Of a stretch of DNA of 64,000 bases, positions 15,501 through 27,129 are shown piece by piece. This DNA is from Pteria penguin. Its lineage: Eukaryota > Mollusca > Bivalvia > Pterioida > Pteriidae. Location of the stretch: the NCBI GenBank assembly GCA_035048485.1, contig CM068588.1, forward strand, positions 24,574,324-24,638,323, read 5' to 3'. The position numbers were made by a program, and so were the translations under genes. How positions within the stretch are numbered: position 1 is the first letter of the stretch; each line of letters begins with the position of its first letter. The notes under the pieces were generated by a model that saw nothing but the letters and a program-made list of their open reading frames with translations, was not told the origin of the DNA and ran no database searches.

Positions 15501-18500
15501 GATAATGAAATTTGATGTAAAGTTGTGTAAGCAGTACCTGATTTTATGATTAAAATATATACTGCAGATAAACAAATATAGTATTGTGTTGGATTCAGAT
15601 GATCTTGCAGTATATGATAGAAATTTAATTTAAATATAGAACATTAGAGACTTTATGTAAGTATTTTTGGTTTCAGAAGCCATATAACCCTCAAATGTAT
15701 GAAATGAAAGATGTTACCGAATCATTCGAGGCCCAGATGTTTGCCAGTATGAAACGCAGTGCTGAGAATGCGATGGAAGATGTTTCATTCAAGTCGACGG
15801 CCCCACCCACGAAAAGAAGTCCTCATTTAACTCCACCTACTGAGGGAATAAACACTCACAGACACATATATGACTTCTCTCCTACCCTTACTAGTGATGA
15901 TGATACCAGCCTCAGTACATGGAAAGCTCCTGTACGATATATCTTAAGAATTCTGTAGTCTATTTACGACGTACACAGATAAGATATTATATTGTCGACC
16001 AAATGACAATTTTTTTTACTGTGGTATGGTTTGCACAAAGGATATATAGAAAAGGCATCTTTGTGCAAAATGTAACATATACAGATGTATGTTCCTGTCG
16101 CCTGCTCTTTTAGAAGTTCATCCTTTGTGAAAACCACTCAGCAAGAAACATTGTTATCAACCAATCAGATTGTAAGAAATTAATGTGGGATATTTATCAT
16201 ATAATATTCCTCATTTATGAATTGTGATAAAGCCATTTTGTCAAACTGCCTCTAGTTCAGAAAAATCTGTATAGATTTATTCACAAATTTATAGTAAAAC
16301 TAACGGTATATTGTGTCTACTATTGTTTCAGTATTGTCAGTGATGATTAACATTATTTTGTTGTAGCCTAATCAACCTCATAATTATGAGAATGAGATGA
16401 AGCCAGGAAGAATGAGTACAGACACCCTGACATCTTCTAATCCAAGGTAATAGTATACATGGTAAAGGGGCCTTGATGACAGAATTAGTTATAGCTATGT
16501 TGGAACTCACTGCAGTCTCTTTACTCTGTTGAGGGGTCTCAGTGGCTGAGTGGACTATAGCTATGCTGGTACTCACTGTAGTCTCTTTACTCCGTTGAGG
16601 GGTCTCAGTGACTGAGTGGACTATAGCTATGCTGGTACTCACTGTAGTCTCTTTACTCCGTTGAGGGGTCTCAGTGACTGAGTGGACTATAGCTATGCTG
16701 TTAGTACTCGCTGTAGTCTCTTTACTCCGTTGAGGGGTCTCAGTGACTGAGTGGACTATAGCTATGCTGGTACTCGCTGTAGTCTCTTTACTCCGTTGAG
16801 GGGTCTCAGTGACTGAGTGGACTATAGCTATGCTGGTACTCGCTGTAGTCTCTTTACTCCGTTGAAGGGTCTCAGTGACTGAGTGGACTATAGCTATGCT
16901 GGTACTCGCTGTAGTCTCATTACTCTGTTGAGGGGTCTCAGTGACTGAGTGGACAATAGCTATGCTGGTACTCGCTGTAGTCTCTTTACTCTGTTGAGGG
17001 GTCTCAGTGACTGAGTGGACTATAGCTATGCTGGTACTCACTGTAGTCTCTTTACTTCGTTGAGGGGTCTCAGTGGCTGAGTAGACTATAGCTATGCTGG
17101 TACTCACTGTAGTCTCATTACTCTGTTGAGGGGTCTCAGTGACTGAGTGGACTATAGGTATGCTGGTACTCACTGTAGTCTCATTACTCTGTTGAGGGGT
17201 CTCAGTGACTGAGTGGACTATAGCTATGCTGGTACTCGCTGTAGTCTCCTTACTCTGTTGAGGGGTCTTAGTGGTTGAGTGGACTATAGCTATGCTGGTA
17301 CTCACTGTAGTCTCCTTACTCTGTTAATTGGTCTCAGTGACTGAGTGGACTATAGCTATGCTGGTACTCACTGTAGTCTCCTTACTCTGTTGACAGGTCT
17401 CAGTGGCTGAGTAGACTATAGCTATGCTGGTACTCATTGTAGTCTCATTACTCTGTTGACAGGTCTCAGTGGCTGAGTAGACTATAGCTATGCTGGTACT
17501 CATTGTAGTCTCATTACTCTGTTGAGGGGTCTTAGTGGCTGAGTGGACTCTAGCTATGCTGGTACTCACTATAGTCTCATTACTCTATTGAGGGGTCTTA
17601 GTGGCTGAGTGGACTCTAACTATGCTCGTAGTCACTGTAGTCTCATTACTCTGTTGAGGGGTCTCAGTGGCTGAGTGGACTCTAGCTATGCTGATACTCA
17701 CTGTAGTCTCATTACTCTGTTGACCAGTCTTAGCGGCTGAGTGGACAGTAGTGGAGTTGGTATTCTCAATAGCCTTTTATCTCTGTGAAGGGTAACATTG
17801 AAGAAGTAGGTTGTTGCTAAGCTGGAACTCAATATCATCTCCTGTCAATTCTGGGCTTAGGTGCTTACTGTGGTTATTTTGCCAGGTTATGTATAGCTGG
17901 TTTCTTCACTTACTTTGGTTCCCTGTTCCACTATACACTGGCTGTCTTTTGACATTTTTGAAATACATGTACATGTATGTAAATCATAAGGTTTTGTTAA
18001 ATCATTTCAATATAGCAAACTAAACTTGTGTTTAGATTATACCTTCCCTAAATACCATACTAATTTCCATTTTATGTATTCAGGAGATAAATTGTTGTTT
18101 GTTTAAGTGAAGGGATCGGTGTCTGAACCATATATCTTGAAGAGAAAGGTAGAGTTTGGAGTTTTTAACAATAATTTTAACTTTGGTTTTTCTTTGTAGG
18201 GATTGGAGTGGTGTGTTTAGTCCTCCCATTGTACTTCCTGGTGAGAGGGCAGACTCTACAGAAGATCTGTCTATCAGCAGTTCGTCACCACGCAAAGATA
18301 CCTCTAGTTCTGGTATGTCATGTCATTAGAAACACCATACTTGTGTCTCAGGTGTATCATGTCATTGTAAACATTTCTCCTCCAAATCATATATGGTGGG
18401 GCATTGTAAATACCTGATTCCCCAGGTCAGGTGTTAGGTAAATGTAAACACCACACTCCCAGGTCAGTTGTTATGTAAGTGTAAACACCACAATCCCAGG

Positions 18501-19526
18501 TCAGTTGTTAGATAAGTGTAATCACCACAATCCCAGGTCAGTTGTTATGTAAGTGTAAACACCACAATCCCAGGTCAGGTGTTATGTAAATGTAAACACC
18601 ACAATCCCAGGTCAGGTGTTATGTAAGTGTAAACACCACACTCCCAGGTCAGTTGTTAGATAAGTGTAATCACCACAATCCCAGGTCAGTTGTTATGTAA
18701 GTGTAAACACCACAATCCCAGGTCAGGTGTTATGTAAATGTAAACACCACAATCCCAGGTCAGGTGTTATGTAAGTGTAAACACCACACTCCCAGGTCAG
18801 GTGTTATGTAAATGCAAACACCACACTACCAAGTCAGGTGCTATGTAAGTGTAAACACCACACTCCCAAGTCAGGTGTTATGTAAGTGTAAAGACCACAC
18901 TCCCAAATCAGGTATTATGTAAGTGAAAACATCACAATCCCAGCTCAGGTGTTATGTAAGTGTAAAGACCACACTCCCAAGTCAGGTATTATGTAAGTGA
19001 AAACATCACAATCCCAGCTCAGGTGTCCTGTACATGTAAACACCACATTCCCAGCTCAGGTGTCCTGTACGTGTAAACACCACATTCCCAGCTCAGGTGT
19101 CCTGTACGTGTAAACACCACATTCCCAGCTCAGGTGTCCTGTACATGTAAACACCACATTCCCAGCTCAGGTGTCCTGTACATGTAAACACCACATTCCC
19201 AGCTCAGGTGTCCTGTACATGTAAACACCACATTCCCAGCTCAGGTGTCCTGTACGTGTAAACACCACATTCCCAGCTCAGGTGTCCTGTACATGTAAAC
19301 ACAACATTCCCAGCTCAGGTGTTATGTCTGTGTAAACACCATATCATAAACTAAAGATGATATTATAATAAGTTACTATTCTGTTTTGTCAGGTTCCACA
19401 AGCCCACGTAAAGTTTATGCTGTAGACCCTGGAACAGATGAAGAGGAGCTAGACTTATATTACGATTCATGTCTGAACTGTTACTATGATCCAAAATCGT
19501 GCAAATACTATGAACTGATTGTATGA
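507..19526 (+). CDS. CFAP20DC: CFAP20 domain-containing protein, 3' part of gene (17 exons)
   Basis: Visible exons: 507-579, 1097-1211, 1960-2116, 2674-2765, 4966-5053, 6781-6875, 10991-11045, 11551-11715, 11896-12054, 12994-13212, 13758-13899, 14017-14128, 14474-15016, 15677-15931, 16367-16446, 18200-18312, 19393-19526 (stop TGA). All have AG/GT borders and compatible phases, giving about 864 codons. The start lies left of the window. Exons 1-3 encode the second half of a CFAP20-like domain: [16 protein letters not shown], then TPLHAKIPL, then [10 protein letters not shown]...[10 protein letters not shown]. These align with CFAP20 and human C3orf67 as remembered. The rest is low-complexity, Ser/Arg/Glu-rich and probably disordered, ending in a Cys/Tyr-rich tail, [18 protein letters not shown]20 itself is a ciliary doublet-microtubule protein; the molecular role of CFAP20DC is poorly known, so a ciliary role is inferred. 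Introns after exons 9, 15 and 16 hold minisatellites. Family assignment is firm; the disordered exons rest on splice phase. Confidence 0.88.
1437..1605 (+). mobile_element. 5'-truncated tRNA-derived SINE (family 1)
   Basis: AAGGTCCCATGTCACAAAAG, then GGTTGGATCTGTTTCGTAGG and an A-rich tail match the body of the fuller SINE at 27130-27392 (GAGGCCCCGTGTCGTGG..., GGTAGGTCCGTTGCATAGG). The tRNA-like head is missing. It lies in CFAP20DC intron 2. Confidence 0.6.
2945..3680 (+). repeat. Dispersed repeat with internal ~115-bp tandem units, CFAP20DC intron 4
   Basis: Begins TATGCTCCCCAAATACTTTC and contains five tandem units including CATCAGAATTTGATCATACT and GGACAAAGGTCACTCAAGGT. Related starts and 'ggtcactcaaggtcat' phrases occur near 9095, 9755-10030 and 21240-22450, so this is a family of interspersed repeats. 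No coding capacity is seen. Confidence 0.75.
7151..7330 (-). mobile_element. tRNA-derived SINE (family 2), CFAP20DC intron 6
   Basis: On the plus strand the element reads TTGGTTGGTTGG, TTTCAACAATATTTCAGTTA, ATGGAAGCAGGAGGTAACTA and then AATCGAACCTGGATCGTCGG, whose reverse complement is a tRNA-like B box (GGTTCGATT). The head therefore lies at the right, with the element on the minus strand. A second copy is at 31943. Confidence 0.75.
9755..10035 (+). repeat. Interspersed repeat copy in CFAP20DC intron 6
   Basis: Starts TGCCTCCGGATCGATAGATT and GGGGGCATATTGTTTTTGTC, followed by a TGTTTGTTTGC run and phrases like TGACCTTTTGACCTTGGCAA. A shorter related piece begins near 9090. The layout resembles the repeats at 2945 and 22430. 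The rest of intron 6 (6876-10990) shows only a SINE at its start and unremarkable AT-rich sequence. Confidence 0.55.
12187..12342 (+). mobile_element. Diverged SINE fragment (family 1)
   Basis: AACCGAGGTCCTCTATCACA, GGATCTGTTGCATAG and GATGTGATGTAAATTAGAAG correspond in order to the family 1 SINE body and 3' end, without the tRNA-like head. It abuts the 22-bp minisatellite in CFAP20DC intron 9. Confidence 0.5.
12351..12717 (+). repeat. 22-bp minisatellite in CFAP20DC intron 9
   Basis: About 17 imperfect copies of a 22-bp unit, TTCAAGGTACCAAGGTGAAT plus AG, lie about 300 bp after exon 9. Units vary by substitutions and small indels. Many contain AAGGTGAAT or AAGGTAAAT, which resemble 5' splice sites. 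Confidence 0.9.
14599..14742 (+). repeat. Coding 8-residue tandem repeat in CFAP20DC exon 13
   Basis: Inside the 543-bp exon 14474-15016 the protein repeats an octamer of the type SRPHSGST (variants [24 protein letters not shown]). There are about six units in 24-bp steps, so the repeat keeps frame. The segment is basic, Ser/Pro-rich and almost certainly disordered. It follows an acidic stretch (SSSQEEEE), giving a charge switch. The unit is too degenerate at DNA level to be a very recent expansion. Confidence 0.8.
16484..17770 (+). repeat. 66-bp minisatellite in CFAP20DC intron 15
   Basis: About 19 units of 66 bp of the type CTCAGTGACTGAGTGGACTA...TATGCTGGTACTCACTGTAG...TACTCTGTTGAGGGGT. 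One unit carries a 3-bp insertion near 16701. Because 66 is divisible by three, one antisense frame stays open over most of the array. Units at both ends are more diverged. Confidence 0.92.
18422..19340 (+). repeat. ~37-bp minisatellite in CFAP20DC intron 16
   Basis: About 25 units of about 37 bp. A left block (to about 18960) has units like CAGGTGTTATGTAAGTGTAA followed by ACACCACAATCC. A right block (about 19015-19310) is homogeneous, with AGCTCAGGTGTCCTGTACAT and TAAACACCACATTCCC. The two blocks show successive local amplification. Confidence 0.9.
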
Positions 19527-20440
19527 GGAGACTATGCCAGGGTCATCCATAGCAATAAAACTGTATCACCATGGCAACACTTAGCAACAGAGCTGTATTC
19601 AGCAATAAAGTTGTAACTCCTTGGCAACAAATCTGTATTGATTCAGTTATCTTAACATGCCCATTCATCAACAAGGTAATTCCATGCATAAAGACATTGT
19701 AATTTTCAAAAATGATACTGTATCACTGTGACAGAACTGTTTACCCCCACATCATCCAGGTTGTGTGATCAACAAACTTCCATTTATCCCAGGCGCCTGT
19801 TGTGTTAGATTATGTATATTTCTTTTATTTTTTGATCAATTGATACAAATATAAGTTGTGTTATTGAGATTGTGGTTATTGTAATCATATGTAATGCTCT
19901 GTGAAGCATTTTACAATGATCTAAGTAATGAATTTATCATCATTCCATAATGAGGATGTATCAGTGTATTGGTATTATGATACTGTGGCATTGATAGTTA
20001 CACATTGTAATGTGAACGGTAGGCTGTCATATGCCACAAGAATGCAGCTTTGTGTTTTACATTTTGGTATTATTACACTGCTAGTCAACAAACAAAACAT
20101 GATAAAACAATTGCCATAGTGTCATTACATAAAGCAACTTACTGGAATTAATGTTTGGACACTTTACAACTTATTTGGGATTAGGAGATTTTATTCTGGT
20201 GCAAGATTTGAAATGGGCCACTTATACTATATATTTGACACTTTTAGAGAAGTCGATATTAACCTGTCATTTTCAAGAACAGTATTGCTGAAAATTTATT
20301 GATTATAATGATAATTACTAGTGTAGTGGTGTATTTCTCTGCCAGAATATTGTCATTATATGACCTGTCAGAAAATTGTGTCGACAGTCTGATAAGTCAA
20401 AATAAAATCAGACAATTTCTTGAGAGGACGATGCCATCAT
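19527..20440 (+). other. CFAP20DC 3' UTR and candidate poly(A) signals
   Basis: After the stop there is no further coding signal. Candidate AATAAA hexamers lie at 19554-19559, 19604-19609 and 20401-20406. The first two sit in a short duplicated context (cagcaataaa). Which one is used cannot be decided from sequence. Confidence 0.45.
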
Positions 20441-20836
20441 GGAGTAGGTAAGCCAGTGAGACACATTCACGAGCATTCATTTATATTGTTATAAAATCTG
20501 CAATATAGTGTGTGATACACCTTTAATCATTTTTTCTCTGCTTTCCAATAATCAGGTTGTCATGTCAGGATCATCAGAGATTTTTTTGTTTTTATGAAGA
20601 ATTTTTTTTTTTTTTGGTTTAAATATGAAAATAGAGCAACATCTCTTTTCATATTATGTCCAATAACTACCGGTATATATAATGTAAGACCAAATTTGCA
20701 GAAACCACATGAAAGACTTGACTTAAATGTATTATATTTCTGTGACTTAAAAGAAAAAATTGTCTGGGATTTATCTAATTGTTGGGCATTATGTAGAAAT
20801 ATGTTTATAAAAAGGTGTAAAAGATAACAAGATCAG

Positions 20837-21002
20837 ATTGTTTCGGGCCTCTGATTTTGTATGTGGATAGAGACAAGATACTTGTTTAAGATCAGACTCA
20901 TGTCTCTGGTTTTGTATGTGGATAGAGACAAGACACTTGTATAAGGTCAGACTCGGATCTCTGGTTTTGTATCTGGATACAAGCAAAGTACTTGTTTAAG
21001 TA
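20837..21002 (+). repeat. Three tandem ~56-bp units
   Basis: CTCTGATTTTGTATGTGGAT, CTCTGGTTTTGTATGTGGAT and CTCTGGTTTTGTATCTGGAT each begin a unit that includes 'agacaaga.acttgt.taag.tcagactc'. It lies downstream of CFAP20DC. Confidence 0.75.
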
Positions 21003-21229
21003 CCAGAGTCTCAATTTGTTGCCATTTGTCATTGCCATATGTGAATGTATATATATATAATTGTAATTTATAAGAATTATACAAGATTATCTGTGATCAT
21101 ATTTAATACATGATATTAAACATAAATGTACTTGTGCATAGAACATAATTCTTCCATAACTGCTTCCTTGAAGAATGTCCATGACAGTCGGGTATTATTA
21201 TTCTAATTTCATAGCCCCAGCAAACAAAG

Positions 21230-22430
21230 TTTGTGGTGATATATAGGAATGAGTCTGTCTGTCTGTCTGTCTGTCTTGTCCAAGACATAACTTCTTGTTA
21301 CTTTACATCAACATAGTTACACACAATTCTCCATGACAATGGGTCTTTCATAACCTCGAACCTCGGTCATATATCGGTGTCAGGTGGAGTCACAGTGAAC
21401 ACCTGGCCATAACTTCTTCATGTAACTTTGCAACAACATAAAACTACAGACTATTGTTTTCCATGACCTAGGAGTGTGTTATACACTGATGCAACGATGA
21501 TTGACAGTGACCTTAACCTTGAAGTTTGACCTTAAGTTAAAATGTTTTTTTAATTGTATATTTTGTTAAGAATTAGGAGTTTGTAATTTTAACATTAAGT
21601 TAATGTGTACAACTTAAAGGAATATCAGGATACAAGTTTGAATATATACATGTAAGTCTTAGAATATTCCTTATCTGTATTTTCTTATTTATTTTTCTGT
21701 GGCGATAAACATGTACACTGCTTGATGCAAAATATAATTCAGTTTAGTTATAAAATTATATACACATGTAATTCTGACCCTCAGGATTATCAATCCTTTC
21801 ATTTACATGTGTAGTCCCTGTGACATGACCCTTCACTGGGTATAAAAAGTTTGGACTGTGACCTTGAGCTTTGACATGCTTTTCAAAATCTTCAATGTTT
21901 GTTATAACTTTTGAACAGTAAGAGATAGGGCTTTAAAATTTCATATGCATATTTTTTGTCACATTATCTTTGACTCATTCTTGAAAGTTTTTCACATTTG
22001 ACTGTGGCCTCGGGCTTGGACCTGCATGTCGATCAGAAACTGTTAATTTGGTCATAACGTATGTTCAGTTAAACATAGGGCTTCCATATTTCACATGTGA
22101 AGTCCTTGTGATACTGCATTTCACTTTATGAACAGTAAGAGATAAGGCTTTAATAATTCATGTAAGTATTCATTGTGAGATAACCTTTCATGGATACCAA
22201 AATGTTTGATCTTGTCACTTTGACCTTGAATTTTCTTTTCAGATTAATTTTAAAGACAACACCTGACCAGTAAGAAAAAGGGCTTTAATATTCATGCGTG
22301 TATTTCTTGTGACAAGACCTTTAACTGGGTAGTTTTTTTTACTTTGGAACCTTGGCCTTGAAATTTGACCTGCTTTTCAAAAACTTTTACTTTGGTCATA
22401 ACTTATATGAACAGTAGGAGGGGCATATTG
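21230..22430 (+). repeat. Dispersed repeat of 'tgaccttgaattttgacct' type
   Basis: After a (GTCT)n run at 21254-21277, phrases such as ATTTCACATGTGAAGTCCTT, AACAGTAAGAGATAGGGCTT and TTGAAATTTGACCTGCTTTT recur five or six times at irregular spacing. It is non-coding, probably several decayed copies of one mobile family. Confidence 0.6.
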
Positions 22431-23660
22431 TTTTTCTGCTGTCGGTTGGTTCGTCCGTCAGTCTGTCGGTCAGTCGGTCAGTCCATTTAGAGTTTCTGCT
22501 CATTATCACTGGAACTAATAAAGATATTGAATTGATATTTGGACTAAGAAGAGCGTACCGACACGGCCAGTTATATTCTACAATTTCCTCTTTTGGAAAG
22601 ACGATAAACCTTAATTGTTGTTTATGAATTAAAACGTAAGAATAAAAAGATTACCAACCTACACGGCTACACCACTACCAAATTTTAACCAGTAAAGGTT
22701 TGGTTACCCCAGCAAACTGCCTGTTGCTTATAGATTGGTTATGTTTTGTTGTTCAAAATAAGTAGTAGCTTGATTGATTAATTACTGTTTCACGTCACTC
22801 CACGATTATTTCACGTATAGGGTGACGGTGTCTTCCTGATACATTGCTAAGAAATTTTTCCCTTTGTAACTGACCTTCCCAAAAAAGTTGGGGATCTTTT
22901 ACCTGCCAAGCCTGCCGTGACACCGGACCTCGGTTTCTACTGCGTCATCTGAAAGACAGGACACCGATGTGCCTACTTCGGGAGTCGAACCCGGGACCTT
23001 TTGGTCACCTCATCCACTGAGCCCACCGATTTAAAACAAATAGTAAATGATATGGCTAGTAATTTTAAAATATTGGAGGCTTATACGTCTGTGGTCGATC
23101 ATCATGGTCTTTATATGTCTGCTAATCAACCGTCACATGGCTGTACAATACATATTTTAAAACAGTATTCTGTTCTAAAACTTCTTTGCAGTTTTATCAA
23201 GTATCCCATTCCGGCCCACACTTCAGTGCTTGCACCAAATTGTTTTTTGTTATCCCAGGAACGGATAGAGACATTGAATTGATATTTTGCATACGGATGC
23301 ATCTTAAGTACATCTAGGTCAAGTTCAAAATCGGTTATCGTTCAATAATTTTTGTCCGAGGTATTCTCCTTGGACTTGAAACTTTCTTAAAACGAGCAGT
23401 TTCTGCACATTATCTTTGGACCTAATAAAGATATTGAACGTATGTTTGATATACTGATACATTTAAAGGATATTTAGGTCAGATTCAAATTTGGTTATGG
23501 TTTAATAAGTTTTGTGAGAGTTCTACCCCGTTAGACTCAGAAAATTTCTTAAAATTAGCAGTTTCCGCTCATTTTCTCAGGAACAGCTAAATATATTGAA
23601 TTGATATTTGGTATACAGATACATCTTAAGATATATAGGTCAATTTGATAAGTTATAATT
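22430..23660 (+). repeat. Dispersed repeat with recurring 'aaagatattgaattgatatttg', split by a SINE
   Basis: Starts GGGGCATATTGTTTTTCTGC with (GGTC/GTCA)-rich sequence. The motif ACTAATAAAGATATTGAATT, or close variants, recurs near 22515, 23265, 23425 and 23590, with 'gcagtttctgctcattat' variants before it. The SINE at 22765-23030 interrupts it. The part at 23001-23282 has an open frame, which I do not consider a gene. Confidence 0.6.
22765..23030 (-). mobile_element. tRNA-derived SINE (family 1)
   Basis: Plus-strand sequence shows TTTCACGTCACTCCACGATT, CGTGACACCGGACCTCGGTT, AAAGACAGGACACCGATGTG and GGGAGTCGAACCCGGGACC, the reverse complement of a tRNA-type B box. It lies inside a dispersed repeat whose 'agatattgaattgatattt' motif occurs on both sides. 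Confidence 0.8.
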
Positions 23661-24486
23661 AGAGTACCTGTCTTTGGCATATTTATTTTGATTTTGTTTT
23701 GTGTCAGTTAATACTGATGTCTAAATTGAATGAAGACAAGTGACATATCTGTTAATCATTAGACACAAACTTTTGAATGGAAAAATTTTGTTTGTGGGTG
23801 ATTATGAGGAGTAGATGACCTCTAATGTGGTCATTTGAGCTATGTCCACATTACAAAATAACCAGGGAGCATATGCTAGATTGGCGTTGCTCTTGTTATA
23901 TTTTACATCTAGTATTTTATGTGAAAAGAACTTTACTGGGTACTAGAATTTTTTACCTTGTGACTTGCTTTCAGAAAGCTTTGACTCTGAAGAAAACTTC
24001 TGAACCATAAAAGGCAGTACTTTGATATTTATTCTTCTTCCATGTAAAGTACAGGACCCATAGGGCATTGTCGCACTGTATTTCATATATTTATTCCTTG
24101 TGACAAAACCTGTCCATTAGTACCATGGTTTTGAATCATGTGACATTGACCTTGAATTTTATGTATTTTATCAAGTATTTTATAAAATATCATTATTTTT
24201 TATCACAGTTCCATTTTTCTTTTGACAACCACTGTTGACCTTGGGACATTATCATTAACATTCTATCTATTTTTCAAAACTATAAGCTATTCATACGCTG
24301 CTTTACCTGCCCAGAGAGCAATGTTTTCTTCTGACAACTCTTGTCAGAGCTTCTATCAGCTGGTGACCACGTTTCATCTTCTGTGCAGAGTCTTGCTCGA
24401 GATAATTATGAAAGATAACCTGGAGAGTATCACCTTTCATGTACATATCAGTACATGTATCTATCAAGGTCACTATTATATATATC

Positions 24487-24489
<3 letters not shown>

Positions 24490-24549
<60 letters not shown>
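24490..24549. repeat. (TA)n microsatellite
   Basis: Thirty uninterrupted TA dinucleotides. The 'IYIYIY' open frames across it are artefacts. Confidence 0.95.
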
Positions 24550-24551
<2 letters not shown>

Positions 24552-24959
24552 ATAGTATGACTGGCCTATTGTGGTGACAGTTGCAGTTGTATAGTTGTAT
24601 TTCTGGATTGGGAAGGAGGGGGGGGGGGTTAATCCTTATAAGTTAGGGTTTTAAAAATGAGTCCGTCATATTGCGGTATATTTTCATAGTAGCACAATCC
24701 GGAAATCGAAAGAAAAAATCCAGCAATCCAGCGCTTAACCAACATGCTATCATTGTCCTAGATGGTTTAAATGAACAGTATTGTTCTTGAATTGTTTAAA
24801 GATCTGAAATGTAAGAAGCATAGAATAGATTTAATATATGTAATCGTTTACATTTACCAAATAACTTGGCATTAAACATCATGGATTCGGGAAATATTGG
24901 ACCCGACACACGATTTTCATACTCATCTTTACAAAGATAGACCTTCCAGGATCTGCCAT

Positions 24960-25700
24960 TTTTACACGCCCTTCGTAGATGGACATATTATGGTATGGCG
25001 TTGTGGGTCCGTGGGTCTGTCCATACCTTGTTAACACAATACAGACCATACCATTTAGGCTAGGACTTTAAACTTGGTACACCTATTCCTTATGGCATGA
25101 GGACGAACCCTTTTCATTTTCAATATCAAGGTCAAAGGTCAGTCATTTGTGGTGCAAAAATAGCAAATTTTGGAAAATGCAACTTGTAAAACAAGGTACA
25201 GACCAAACTGTTTATGCTAGTACTTGTAAACTTTGCACACTTACTTCATATGACTAGAGGATGAACCCTGTTGATTTTCAAGGTCATATCTGTAAGGTCA
25301 AGGTCACAATGTATCTGATGGTTACATCTTTGTCCAGGCCACAATTTACCCCTAACATGAATTTGAATAATACTTCCCAGAATTGTTGCCCAGGACCAAG
25401 GGTGTGACCTTGAACCAAAGTTATATCTGTAAAGTCAAGGTCACACTGCATATGATGGGTGAAGCTTTAAGTGGGCCGTAACTTTTTACACCTTTAATAG
25501 ACTGGTCTAATATTTCACAGAATTGTTGCCCAGGACCCAAGGGTGTGTCTTGGCCTTGAACCACGGTTATATCTGTAAGATCAAGGTCACATTGCAACTG
25601 ATCGGTGAATCTTTGTCAGGTCCATAACATTTTACCCATTGTACAGATTGAATGGTAATATTTCACAGAATTGTTAGCAAAGGGGGAATATTTCCACTCT
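24960..25700 (+). repeat. Dispersed repeat of 'ttgttgcccaggacc' type
   Basis: GTAGATGGACATATTATGGT starts the block. Then 'ggtcaaggtcaca', 'attgttgcccaggacc.aagggtgtg' and 'tatctgtaa.gtcaaggtcaca' recur three to four times at about 110-bp spacing. The reverse-oriented relative is at 57640-58350. Confidence 0.65.
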
Positions 25701-27086
25701 TTCAAATATCATCCCTTCAAACTATGCGACGGGCGTCTCGTGCCACGCTTGGCGTTGCTCTTGTTGCTCTAGTGATCGCTTAAATACACAACAAACAAAT
25801 GCTTTAAAGAGTGGTCTCCAGAAATGTTGTGATAAAAATGTTGTGATAGGTCGTACGTACTCAAGAAAAAAAAATCAAATTTGAAGCATGGTACCGCATA
25901 TGTAACATAAAGGGCATTTCGTTTCGCTGGGATAGGTTAAAAACCCACAGCATATTTCACAATGTTGGTCCTTTGACTTCGCCAGATTTCCTCAAAACGT
26001 TTGTCTCTTTCCTGTGTCAGATTTCACAAATGTTTACAAAATCATATTTCGTCAATCGAATAATATAACATTTTTGCAATCCGCCTCGGCCGATTGTATA
26101 TTACGATAGTAAATTCGTTGTGAGAGTGCATGTGCAAACTCCATTAGCGTGGCATGTTGGGTAATAATCTAGTACTAAGAAACAATATTAGCACATAATT
26201 CTGCTGTAAATATTGAAATTTCTAGAAAAAAATGTTACAAATGTTCACAATTTCTTTTAAAAAAGATTTGCTCACTACAAAAACCAGCTTATTTCCGAAT
26301 ATTGACGAGAACACCCGAGAGACTTTCCCAAAAAGGAAAAAGGCGCGGCTACTTTCCTAATAAGGAAAAAATGAGGCGTGGCTTTAGAAGTTTTAGCGGG
26401 AAAATTCACAACTGCGCATAAAAAGATGGTTTTAAAAACAAGTACATGTATTTCCTATTTACACAAAGCCTTTTGGCTTTTTGACCAACAACTTGAAGAT
26501 TTAAAGCTATTCCGATTGCAACCTAAGCTTTTTAAAAAGCTACGCTTGTGTAGGATTTAGTGATTTTGTTTTGTCGCTCAAACTGGACACATTCCTCATC
26601 TTAATAATAGTGTTCATTTGAAAAATTCAATTCAGCTTGGTTAAAACATTTTTTACAGTCTCGTTCAATGTTAAATCATTCAAAGTTTTCTTTTTCAGCT
26701 CTCTGTTTTACCATTGCCTGCAGTTTGTAAATTTAATTGGCAATGCCCTACTTAGAAATAATGAAGAACACAGTTACAAAATTAAAGCTATTTACACGTA
26801 CTTTATCAGCCTTTGTTAAACATACCACAGGTTGTGTTAAGGGATACTTGAACACCGACATTTGTATATGTTGGAGTTTCTCATATACAAAATATTCTTA
26901 AAATATGTTGGTAGTTATTATGTCAACCTATCGGCACCACAAATGTTTAGCATCAATATCACTCTGCTAGCTTTTCCTTTTTATATGCCCACTGAGCTTG
27001 TAAGCATGATTCAGACTAAACCTTAAGGATTACCATTGTCAAATTTAAATTCCATACACGTACTACTGTGAGAAGGCGACATATAT

Positions 27087-27127
27087 TATTATTATTATTA
27101 TTATTGTTATTATTATTATTATTATTA
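27087..27127. repeat. (ATT)n microsatellite flanking a SINE
   Basis: ATT run with one GTT unit. A matching run lies at about 27387-27420, on the other side of the SINE at 27130. Confidence 0.9.
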
Positions 27128-27129
27128 AA

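Noticed and set aside
16337..17569. Antisense ORFs of 322 and 81 residues as real genes
   Set aside because: They are produced by a 66-bp minisatellite in a CFAP20DC intron. No start context, family resemblance or splice structure supports them.
18422..19340. CRISPR-like array
   Set aside because: The repeats are contiguous without unique spacers and lie in a eukaryotic intron; they are minisatellites. The same holds for the other tandem arrays.
23001..23282. 93-residue ORF as a gene
   Set aside because: It starts inside a SINE and runs into a dispersed repeat, with no family resemblance.
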